Shown here one piece after another: positions 1-6,276 of a DNA stretch of 7,726 nt. A model generated the notes under the pieces. That model had not been told where the DNA came from, did no database searches, and worked only from the letters and a program-made list of their open reading frames with translations. The first letter of the stretch is position 1. The number at the start of each line of letters is the position of its first letter. The DNA is taken from the NCBI GenBank assembly GCA_025963815.1, contig JAOQAA010000583.1, positions 1 through 7,726 of the forward strand, in the 5' to 3' direction. Source of the stretch: Capsulimonas sp. (lineage in GTDB: Bacteria > Armatimonadota > Armatimonadia > Armatimonadales > Capsulimonadaceae). Both the position numbers and the translations under genes were made by a program.

Positions 1-1
1 C

Positions 2-3000
2 GGATCGCAAATGCACGACATGCTTCCCGGCACAAGTCTTCCCAAGGCTTATGAATACTGCTGGAACGATGAGCTGCTGGCGCTCAACCAGTTCGCCGCC
101 GTCACCAAGGATTCCGTAGGCGCGGTCTCTGCCGGATTAGATACGCGCGTGCAAGGCGTCCCTCTCGTCGTCTACAATCCATTGTCCATTGGCCGTGAGG
201 ACGTCGTCGAGGCAACGGTGGACACAGGCGTTCCCGGCGTGCAGGTCTACGGCCCGGACGGACAGCCTGTTCCGACGCAAGTCGTCGGCAATGAAGGAAC
301 CGCTCTCAAAATCATTTTTCTGGCCAAGGCGCCGTCAACCGGATACACCGTGTATGATGCGCGTCCGTCAGGAACTCCCAAGGCGCATAGTATGCTGCGC
401 GCAATCGACCACACGCTGGAAAATGAGCAGTACAAAGTTACGCTGAACGACGCCGGGGACATCTCGTCCATCTACGACAAGAAGAACAGCCGCGAAGCCC
501 TGAAGTCGCCCATCCGTCTCGCCTTTCAGTACCACAACCCCTCGCAGTTCCCCGCCTGGAACATGGACTGGGATGACGCGAAGGCGGCGCCGCGCGGCTC
601 TGTCGACGGGCCCGCGAAGATCCGTATCGTCGAGTCGGGTCCCGTCCGAGTCACTCTGGAAGTCGAGCGCGAATCTCGTGGCTCCAAGTTCGTCCAGCAG
701 ATCCGCCTGGCGAGCGGCGGCGCAGGCGACCGGATTGAAGTCGCCAACAAGATCGACTGGCGCACGCAGGAAGTCGCTTTGAAGGCGTCCTTCCCGATGA
801 GCAGCGGCAATCCCAAAGCGACATACGACCTTCAAGTGGGAACGATCCAGCGCGGCAACAATGACCCGAAAAAGTATGAAGTGCCGCAGCATCAATGGTT
901 CGACCTGACGGGGACGGATGGCCGTTACGGCGTCGCGATCCTCAATGACAGTAAGTTTGCTTCGGACAAGCCGAATGACAACACCGTACAGCTCACCATG
1001 ATATACACGCCCGGCGTTCGCGGCGGTTATCAGGATCAAGCGACGCAGGACATCGGCAAGCACGATATTCTGTACGCCGTGGCGCCCCACGCCGGCGACT
1101 GGCGCAGCGGCGACGTGCCGTGGCGCGCCAAGCGGCTCAACCAGCCGCTGATCGCATTCGAAGCTGCGCCTCATGCCGGCGCGCTCGGAAAAACCTTCTC
1201 GCTCGTCAGTCTGAACACACATCAAGTGCAGATCGAGGCGGTCAAGAAGGCCGAAGACTCGAACGAAATCATCGTCCGCCTGCGTGAATTGGAAGGTAAG
1301 GAAGCGAAAAACGTTCAGATCCAATACGCGGGCCGCATCCTTTCCGCCCGTGAAGTGAACGGGCAGGAAGCGCCGCTCGGCGCGGCGACAATCACGAACG
1401 GCAAGCTCACGACCACCGTCAAGGGCTATGGGCTGCGCGCCTTCGCCGTGACCCTGGCGGCTCCGGCGGCCAAAGTCGACCCAGTCGTCTCCAAACCGCT
1501 GCCGCTGACTTACGATCTCGACGCCGTGAGCTTCAATAGCGGTTCCCCTGACGGCGCATTTGACCAGGAAGGGCGATCCTATCCGGGCGAACAGCTGCCG
1601 AAGACGATCGACAACGGCGGTGTCACATTCCAGCTTGGACCGACGGGAGCCGGCGCGAAGAACGCGCTGGTCGCTCATGGTCAGACCATCGATATCCCTG
1701 CCGGCTCCGACCACGTCTATGTTCTCGCATCTGCGACCCAGGACGCCTCTGCGAACTTCGTTGTCGGCGGCCAGTCCATCCCGACAACCGTCGGCGAGTG
1801 GACCGGATATGTCGGCCAGTGGGATAACCGCCAATGGGGCGGCGTTGTGCCGGAACTGACTTACGGCTGGAACAACCCATATGTCGGCCTGACGCCGGGT
1901 TATGTCAAGACAAGCGAGGTCGCCTGGTACAGCTCGCATCGGCACAGCGCTAAGGGCGCCAACGACCTCTATCAGTACAGCTATCTGTTCAAGTACAGCT
2001 TCCCGGTAGCGAATGGCGCGAAGACGATTACGCTGCCGGACGATGCGCGCATCCGTGTGTTCGCCGTCACAGCGGCGCGCAACGCCGGCGACGCCGTGCG
2101 CCCCGCGCAGCCGCTCTACGACACGCTCGCCGACCACCAGTCGACCGACAGCCCGGAGATTTCGCCTAGTAGCGGATCGTTCCACGACGCTATGCAGGTT
2201 TCGATCGCTCCCCCCTTCTACTGGAACGACAAGGGACTGCGCTATACACTCGACGGCTCCAAGCCGTCTCTGAACTCTCCGGTATACTCCGGGCCGCTCA
2301 CCTTAAACAAGGCCGTCACGCTGACGGCCGCCGAAGTGCAGCCCGATGGAGCTGTTGGGCCAACAACGGTCGCGCGCCTGGACATTCAGGACACGACGCC
2401 GCCCACCGTGGTTTCCTCGGAAGCATTGCAGGGTCTCGCCAAAGCAAACATTCGGTTCTCCGAAATCGTGACCAAAGAATCGGCGGAAGACGTAAATCAC
2501 TACAAGCTGACGGGCGCCGTTCAGGTGCAGTCGGCGAAGCTGAACCCGACCTCTGATGGCGTGGAGCTGACGCTCACCGCCCCGCTTCCACAGGATGTCG
2601 CGACATCTCTGGCGCTGAGCGGAGTGCGCGACACTTCCCCCTCGGGCAACGCCGTCACGGACCAGGCATTGCCCCTGAAGCCCGGAGGGATCGCCTTCAC
2701 CAGCCCGGCGCTGACGGCCGGCGCGACACAGGAATTCAAGCCGGCCGACCTGCCGATCCAGGGCTCGGCGCCGTGGACGATGAACTTGTTCGTCAAAACG
2801 GATAAGCAGCCGGAGAATCGCACGAACATCGCGGGCTTTGGCAATCAGAACGACGGCAAGAGCGGCACGGGCCGCTACATCGCCAAGTTCGCGAACGGCA
2901 TCCATTTCTGGAGCGCCGATCACGATGTCGAAAGCACCGCACCACTGGACCTGGGCGCATGGCAGATGATCACAGCGGCGTATGACGGCGCCACGCTGCG

Positions 3001-3199
3001 GCTCTACAAGAACGGCGTCAAGATCGGCTCGGACGACATCAAGCTCTCGGATGATGTCTCCGAAGTGCACATCTTCCCGAAGGACGCCTGGGAGCATGAG
3101 CGTGTCTTCGCCGGCGACGTCCGCGACTTCACGATCTGGAAGTACGCCCTGTCTCCCGACTCGGTGCAGACCCTCTGGCAGAACGGAAAGGGCAAGTAG
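2..3199 (+). CDS. GH38 alpha-mannosidase-like glycoside hydrolase, multidomain, 5' end missing
   Basis: Partial gene: the frame is open from base 2, so the Met at base 11 is an internal residue. Residue numbers here count from that Met. The fragment opens at an HDMLPGTS motif, matching the conserved HD-x(3)-GT segment of GH38 whose His is a zinc ligand in characterised members. The N-terminal catalytic barrel and the nucleophile Asp lie upstream of the window. Next come the helical/central part, the GH38 C-terminal beta domains (from about residue 137, ENEQYKVTLND, to about 485), and a beta-rich region (about 500-700) with a YVGLTPGYVK motif. A chitobiase/hexosaminidase C-terminal-like domain follows (about 714-793, YTLDGSKPS), then an Ig-like domain (about 796-890, RFSEIVT). 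A LamG/concanavalin-like domain ends the protein (about 893-1058, LYKNGVKIG). Likely role: extracytoplasmic hydrolysis of alpha-mannosides, with C-terminal glycan-binding modules. Substrate and linkage cannot be told. The hupE-like gene follows after 3 bases. Confidence 0.88.
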   Translation, partial: GSQMHDMLPGTSLPKAYEYCWNDELLALNQFAAVTKDSVGAVSAGLDTRVQGVPLVVYNPLSIGREDVVEATVDTGVPGVQVYGPDGQPVPTQVVGNEGTALKIIFLAKAPSTGYTVYDARPSGTPKAHSMLRAIDHTLENEQYKVTLNDAGDISSIYDKKNSREALKSPIRLAFQYHNPSQFPAWNMDWDDAKAAPRGSVDGPAKIRIVESGPVRVTLEVERESRGSKFVQQIRLASGGAGDRIEVANKIDWRTQEVALKASFPMSSGNPKATYDLQVGTIQRGNNDPKKYEVPQHQWFDLTGTDGRYGVAILNDSKFASDKPNDNTVQLTMIYTPGVRGGYQDQATQDIGKHDILYAVAPHAGDWRSGDVPWRAKRLNQPLIAFEAAPHAGALGKTFSLVSLNTHQVQIEAVKKAEDSNEIIVRLRELEGKEAKNVQIQYAGRILSAREVNGQEAPLGAATITNGKLTTTVKGYGLRAFAVTLAAPAAKVDPVVSKPLPLTYDLDAVSFNSGSPDGAFDQEGRSYPGEQLPKTIDNGGVTFQLGPTGAGAKNALVAHGQTIDIPAGSDHVYVLASATQDASANFVVGGQSIPTTVGEWTGYVGQWDNRQWGGVVPELTYGWNNPYVGLTPGYVKTSEVAWYSSHRHSAKGANDLYQYSYLFKYSFPVANGAKTITLPDDARIRVFAVTAARNAGDAVRPAQPLYDTLADHQSTDSPEISPSSGSFHDAMQVSIAPPFYWNDKGLRYTLDGSKPSLNSPVYSGPLTLNKAVTLTAAEVQPDGAVGPTTVARLDIQDTTPPTVVSSEALQGLAKANIRFSEIVTKESAEDVNHYKLTGAVQVQSAKLNPTSDGVELTLTAPLPQDVATSLALSGVRDTSPSGNAVTDQALPLKPGGIAFTSPALTAGATQEFKPADLPIQGSAPWTMNLFVKTDKQPENRTNIAGFGNQNDGKSGTGRYIAKFANGIHFWSADHDVESTAPLDLGAWQMITAAYDGATLRLYKNGVKIGSDDIKLSDDVSEVHIFPKDAWEHERVFAGDVRDFTIWKYALSPDSVQTLWQNGKGK
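3185..3192 (+). promoter_or_regulatory. Probable ribosome binding site of the HupE-like gene
   Basis: The purine run GGAAAGGG lies 10 bases before the ATG at 3203, inside the last codons of the GH38 gene. It supports that ATG as the start and suggests translation is coupled to the upstream gene. Confidence 0.5.
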
Positions 3200-3202
3200 T
3201 AC

Positions 3203-4768
3203 ATGCCGTTTCCACGCGCCCCGCGCCGGCGATTTGCGATTCTGCCGGCGCTCCTCGCGCTGTGGATCGGGCTGAGCGGCGCACGCTGCTCAGCCCATAC
3301 GGCGACCTTCGCCTCGGCGACCGTCAAGATCGGATCGGACCGCACGTTCACCGTGGAGACCCGGTTCGATCTTCTCGCCTTCGCCCTCAACGACACCCCG
3401 ACCCGCATTGGCGATGCTCCCATGAACGCCCTGCTCGATGGGCCGCCCCAGGATCTTCAAACGCAGCTTACTGAAGCCGCCGGAAGGTTCCGCAATGACT
3501 TTCAGGCATCTGGCGGCGTGGTGGATTCCATTGCGTTCCCGAGTCTCGCCGACGTCCAGGCATGGCGCGACTCTCCCATCAAGCAGCGTCTTCCTTTGAT
3601 GGAAACAGCCATTGTCACCGGACACTTAAACCCAGACGCCAAAACAATTGCCGTCCAATTCCCCCCAATACTCGGCACGGTCGTTGTGACCACGGAAGTT
3701 CCCTACCAGGAGCCCATCTCCGAGCCATTAGACCCCGGCGCGCTCAGCTCCGCCGTCTCCGTCACGCCGGGCGCTCCGATTCCTACCGTCGCTCCCACAA
3801 GCAAACCTGACACGACGGCTAAGTCCGTCCCGACGCCTGCCAAAACATTATCGGCTCCCATCGTATCGGGCGCCTTACGCTCGGCGCCGCATGTCACCAA
3901 AACGGCGCAGGGAGGGAAGGTTCAATCGGCTCCTGCCGCCAAGCTGGCGACCACTCCCGCAGGCGTCATCAATTCGAGTAATCCAGCCCTTGCAGCCTCC
4001 GCAAAGCTGGTTCTCCCGAACGGCCAAGCCAAATCGGTCACGACAGCGGCCAAGCCCGCCACGCCAAAGCCGCTGGCGACAGCCGCAGCCGCAGCGCCGA
4101 AGCCATCGGCCCCGATCGCGGCTGTCGCTTCCCTTACCCCCAAGCCGGCGGCGGTTACAGAAACGGTCGTTACTGCGGCGGCGCCCCAAAACCACTGGAC
4201 CAAGGAACTCTTCGGGTTCGTCAAAATGGGCTTTACGCACATTCTGCCCGAAGGAATCGACCATATCCTATTCGTGCTTGGTCTGTTCCTGCTGAGCACA
4301 AAGACGAAGCCGCTGCTGTGGCAGATTACGGCGTTCACTGTCGCCCACTCCCTCACCCTGGGCCTGGCTTTGTACGGGGTCGTTCGACTGCCTTCGTCGA
4401 TCGTCGAGCCGCTTATCGCGGCGTCCATCGTCTTTGTCGCCGTGGAAAATGTCTGCACGACTGAGCTGAAGCCCTGGCGTCCATTCGTCGTATTTGGCTT
4501 CGGTCTCGTGCACGGCATGGGATTCGCCGGCGCCATTACGGATTTAGGGCTGCATCGGCAGGATTTCCTGACCGCGCTGATCGGGTTCAACACCGGCGTG
4601 GAGCTGGGCCAGTTGTCCGTGGTCGCGCTCGCATTTCTTTGTGTCGGCTGGCTTCGAAAGCGCGCCAGCTATCGTAAGATCGTCGTCATTCCCGCTTCCC
4701 TCGCCATTGCCGCCATTGCCGTGTTCTGGACGATCCAGCGCACGATCGCCTCCTTCGCCTCGCTGTAA
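3203..4768 (+). CDS. HupE/UreJ-family membrane protein with exported N-terminal domain and long Pro/Ala-rich linker
   Basis: 521 residues. An Arg-rich start and a hydrophobic stretch (about 11-26) form a signal peptide, with likely cleavage near Ala31, leaving a mature end that starts with His. Residues about 35-170 form a soluble, probably extracytoplasmic domain containing FDLLAFALNDTP. Residues about 170-330 are low-complexity Pro/Ala/Thr/Lys/Ser. Residues about 331-521 match the HupE/UreJ_2 membrane domain: about six hydrophobic segments with H346 and GIDHILF (D353, H354), H382 in FTVAHSLTL, H437 in VHGMGFAGA and E467 in GVELGQ. HupE/UreJ relatives were named for nickel supply to hydrogenase or urease, but this subgroup is poorly characterised and no nickel enzyme is visible here, so metal transport is only a possibility. 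The gene starts 3 bases after the GH38 stop, suggesting an operon. The linker is longer than I expect for this family. Confidence 0.82.
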   Translation: MPFPRAPRRRFAILPALLALWIGLSGARCSAHTATFASATVKIGSDRTFTVETRFDLLAFALNDTPTRIGDAPMNALLDGPPQDLQTQLTEAAGRFRNDFQASGGVVDSIAFPSLADVQAWRDSPIKQRLPLMETAIVTGHLNPDAKTIAVQFPPILGTVVVTTEVPYQEPISEPLDPGALSSAVSVTPGAPIPTVAPTSKPDTTAKSVPTPAKTLSAPIVSGALRSAPHVTKTAQGGKVQSAPAAKLATTPAGVINSSNPALAASAKLVLPNGQAKSVTTAAKPATPKPLATAAAAAPKPSAPIAAVASLTPKPAAVTETVVTAAAPQNHWTKELFGFVKMGFTHILPEGIDHILFVLGLFLLSTKTKPLLWQITAFTVAHSLTLGLALYGVVRLPSSIVEPLIAASIVFVAVENVCTTELKPWRPFVVFGFGLVHGMGFAGAITDLGLHRQDFLTALIGFNTGVELGQLSVVALAFLCVGWLRKRASYRKIVVIPASLAIAAIAVFWTIQRTIASFASL

Positions 4769-4769
4769 A

Positions 4770-4779
4770 TTTCATGAAA
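4770..4779 (+). promoter_or_regulatory. Palindrome TTTCATGAAA, candidate operator
   Basis: This is a perfect 10-bp palindrome one base after the HupE stop codon and six bases before a TATAAT, so it falls in the spacer of the putative promoter. Its core with one flanking base (TTCATGAAAC, 4771-4780) recurs exactly at 4862-4871, over the cysH start codon. The position suits a repressor site. No specific regulator is recognised. Confidence 0.3.
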
Positions 4780-4857
4780 CGGCGGTATAATCTCCGCAGG
4801 TTGGCGCTCTTCTTGCGAGAAGAGCGCCAGGAACTTTGCCTGCCCCCTTGCCGTTGA
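4774..4857 (+). CDS. Possible 27-codon leader ORF with two Cys codons near its end
   Basis: The ATG lies inside the palindrome, 5 bases after the HupE stop. The TGA ends 7 bases before the cysH ATG. The predicted peptide is basic at the start (MKRRYNLRRL) and ends ELCLPPCR, with Cys22 and Cys26 close to the stop. Cys codons in a short ORF just before a sulfur-assimilation gene recall cysteine-responsive leader peptides reported in actinobacteria. Against it: there is no Shine-Dalgarno before the ATG, an ORF this short is not rare by chance, and transcripts starting at the nearby TATAAT would begin after this ATG. It would only be read on transcripts continuing from the HupE gene. Confidence 0.2.
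   Translation: MKRRYNLRRLALFLREERQELCLPPCR
4786..4791 (+). promoter_or_regulatory. Putative -10 box (TATAAT) of the cysH-ppa promoter
   Basis: This is a perfect TATAAT, standing out in GC-rich DNA, 74 bases before the cysH start region. The hexamer at the 17-bp spacing (CTGTAA, 4763-4768) matches TTGACA at only three positions, so the promoter would be weak or activator-dependent. Transcription would begin near 4797-4799, just before the leader hairpin. The box sits between GCGG (4782-4785) and CCGC (4794-4797), a second small dyad. Confidence 0.42.
4802..4829 (+). promoter_or_regulatory. Perfect 12-bp hairpin in the cysH leader
   Basis: TGGCGCTCTTCT (4802-4813) pairs without mismatch with AGAAGAGCGCCA (4818-4829) around a TGCG loop. 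No T-run follows on either strand, so it is unlikely to be an ordinary intrinsic terminator of the HupE gene. If transcription starts at the TATAAT, the hairpin is almost at the 5' end of the cysH-ppa mRNA. There it could stabilise the message or act as a regulatory structure. Confidence 0.5.
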
Positions 4858-4864
4858 AAGATTC

Positions 4865-5581
4865 ATGAAACCGACAGAAGAACAGCTTCCTGAAATCTCC
4901 GCTGAGATGGAGAATAAGACCCCGCAGGAAATTCTGCGCTGGGGATGGGAAACGTACGGCGACAAGCTGACGATGGCGACGGCGTTCGGAGCCGAAGGCT
5001 GCGCCATCATCGCGATGCTCGCGGACATCACGAAAGATATCTACCTCTTCAATTTGAACACGGGGTATCAGTTTCCGGAGACGCTGGCGACGCGCGATCG
5101 CCTGATCGAAAAATACGGCATTCCGATCCATCTGGTCGGGGCCGTCCAGAGCGTTCCCGAGATGGAAGCCGAGCACGGTGGGCCAATCTACGGAACGAAC
5201 CCCGATCGGTGCTGCCATATCCGCAAAGTCGTGCCGCTGTCGTCGGCCCTGCACGGGTTTGAGTCGTGGATTTCGGCGATCCGCCGCGACCAAACACCCG
5301 AGCGAGCGCAGACCCCGATCGTCGGCTGGGACCGCAAATTCCAACTGGTCAAGATCAACCCATTGGCCAACTGGTCCAAGACGGATCTCTGGAATTATAT
5401 TTTGGAGAACGACGTTCCGTACAACCCGATGCACGATCTAGGTTATCCCAGCATCGGCTGCTGGCCCTGCACGAAAGCGGTCGGCGTCGGCGAGGATGAC
5501 CGGGCCGGGCGCTGGGCGGGGACGGCGAAAAAAGAATGCGGCTTACATGTATTGAACAATGAGCCTGCTGCAGTACGTTAA
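4865..5581 (+). CDS. cysH: Assimilatory APS reductase, Fe-S (thioredoxin-dependent) type
   Basis: 238 residues, a full-length CysH. It reduces adenylyl sulfate (APS) to sulfite and AMP in the cytoplasm, using thioredoxin. The nucleotide-binding PAPS-reductase fold shows ATAFGAEG (about 38-45), LNTGYQFPET (about 64-73) and the WISAIRRDQTPERA segment (about 135-148). The cysteines are diagnostic: C116-C117 in CCHIRK and C199/C202 in GCWPC are the four ligands of the [4Fe-4S] cluster found in APS-using enzymes and absent from the E. coli PAPS-using type. C225 in KKECGLH is the catalytic Cys near the C-terminus. The ATG at 4865 is the only plausible start: the frame upstream has no ATG, GTG or TTG before a stop at 4775. 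Its Shine-Dalgarno is weak (GAAAG, 4856-4860, 4 bases away). It probably forms an operon with ppa. Use of APS rather than PAPS is inferred from the cysteines. Confidence 0.94.
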   Translation: MKPTEEQLPEISAEMENKTPQEILRWGWETYGDKLTMATAFGAEGCAIIAMLADITKDIYLFNLNTGYQFPETLATRDRLIEKYGIPIHLVGAVQSVPEMEAEHGGPIYGTNPDRCCHIRKVVPLSSALHGFESWISAIRRDQTPERAQTPIVGWDRKFQLVKINPLANWSKTDLWNYILENDVPYNPMHDLGYPSIGCWPCTKAVGVGEDDRAGRWAGTAKKECGLHVLNNEPAAVR

Positions 5582-5583
5582 CC

Positions 5584-5588
5584 GGGAG
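5584..5588 (+). promoter_or_regulatory. Ribosome binding site that fixes the TTG start of ppa
   Basis: GGGAG lies 10 bases before the TTG at 5599, immediately after the cysH stop. It supports the non-ATG start of the pyrophosphatase gene. Confidence 0.6.
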
Positions 5589-5598
5589 AAAGCGCGCA

Positions 5599-6120
5599 TT
5601 GTCTTACCTTACGATTCCGATCGGCGACCAGTCGCCCAAGATCGTCAACATGATCGTCGAGATCCCTCAGGGCTCGTCGAACAAGTATGAGTACGATCAC
5701 GACTTGGATGTCTTCAAGCTCGACCGGACTCTTTATTCGCCCTTGTTCTATCCATTCGACTACGGCTGGATCTGCGACACGCTGGCCGAGGACGGCGACC
5801 CGCTCGACATCTTAGTCATCACCACCCAGCCGACGTTCCCCGGCTGTCTGATCGCCGCCCGCCCGCTCGGCGTGCTGATGATGCGCGACGAAAAAGGTCC
5901 GGACGAGAAGATCCTCTCCGTCGCCGCCGCCGACCCGCGGTTTTCGGACATCGAAAACCTGTCGGACCTTCCGTCACACATTCTCAAAGAGATCGTGCAC
6001 TTCTTCGATATCTATAAAGAGCTCGAAGAAAAGCAGACGATCGTTCTGGGATGGCAGGACGTGGAAACCGCGCACAGCGTTATTGAGAAGTTCCGGCTAA
6101 AGCCGGGCGCAGCTCATTAA
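5599..6120 (+). CDS. ppa: Inorganic pyrophosphatase, family I, soluble
   Basis: 173 residues, usual length. It hydrolyses PPi to two phosphates in the cytoplasm with Mg2+, driving PPi-releasing reactions. The family signature is DGDPLDI at 65-71. D65, D67, D70, D97 and D102 fall at exactly the E. coli Ppa numbering for metal-binding aspartates, as do K29, E31, R43 and Y55. RDEKGPDEKI (96-105) and the FFDIYKELE segment (about 135-143) are also typical. The start is TTG: the Shine-Dalgarno spacing and the exact register with E. coli Ppa support it. The gene lies 17 bases after cysH and is probably co-transcribed. PPi is the by-product of APS synthesis by ATP sulfurylase, so this pairing makes metabolic sense, although Ppa also serves biosynthesis in general. 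A structured repeat begins 3 bases after its stop. Confidence 0.96.
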   Translation: MSYLTIPIGDQSPKIVNMIVEIPQGSSNKYEYDHDLDVFKLDRTLYSPLFYPFDYGWICDTLAEDGDPLDILVITTQPTFPGCLIAARPLGVLMMRDEKGPDEKILSVAAADPRFSDIENLSDLPSHILKEIVHFFDIYKELEEKQTIVLGWQDVETAHSVIEKFRLKPGAAH

Positions 6121-6123
6121 GGA

Positions 6124-6275
6124 TGGCCCTCATCCCCCAGCCCCTTCTCCCAATTCTGGGAGAAGGGGGGCCAGAATTTTTGTTTTGTAGGATCAACAAT
6201 CCTACTCTAAATCTCACTCTTACTCTGACTCCCCCTCTCCCAGAATTGGGAGAGGGGGCCGGGGGGTGAGGGCCA
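6124..6275. repeat. Inverted-repeat, cloverleaf-foldable MITE/REP-like element
   Basis: The left arm (6124-6168) and right arm (6231-6275) are inverted copies, identical at 41 of 45 positions. The outer ends (6124-6140 with 6259-6275) form a stem of 15 Watson-Crick pairs, one G-T pair and one A-C mismatch. Each arm also folds by itself: 6141-6151 with 6158-6168, and 6231-6241 with 6248-6258, both perfect 11-bp stems with 6-base loops. A third hairpin (GTAGGAT/ATCCTAC, 6187-6193 with 6199-6205) lies in the middle. The spacer also carries repeated ACTCT units (6204, 6216, 6222). There is no ORF. The element fills the gap between two convergent genes, from 3 bases after the ppa stop to 1 base before the MFS stop codon. 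It resembles short non-autonomous palindromic repeats. Mobility is inferred; no clear target duplication is seen. Confidence 0.75.
6141..6187 (+). terminator. Likely intrinsic terminator of cysH-ppa, within the repeat element
   Basis: A perfect 11-bp C-rich/G-rich stem (CCCCTTCTCCC with GGGAGAAGGGG, loop AATTCT) is followed, after GGCCAG-type spacer, by the T-rich run AATTTTTGTTTT (6176-6186). The T-run starts about 7 bases past the stem, farther than ideal. The minus-strand exit of the element has no T-run, so termination of the MFS gene here is less clear. Confidence 0.5.
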
Positions 6276-6276
6276 A

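Noticed and set aside
368..2185. Long open frame (605 codons) on the minus strand inside the GH38 gene
   Set aside because: Its product is Arg/Val/Asp-rich with no recognisable fold. Such frames arise opposite GC-rich coding DNA, and the plus strand has clear domain matches over the same span.
3278..3293. Lipoprotein-type Cys after the HupE signal peptide (Cys29)
   Set aside because: The preceding residues (SGAR) do not fit a lipobox, and Ala31 gives a normal signal peptidase site just after it.
4769..4864. Intrinsic terminator for the HupE gene, or SAM riboswitch in the cysH leader
   Set aside because: The hairpin has no T-run on either strand, and the leader is too short and lacks the multi-helix layout of known SAM riboswitches.
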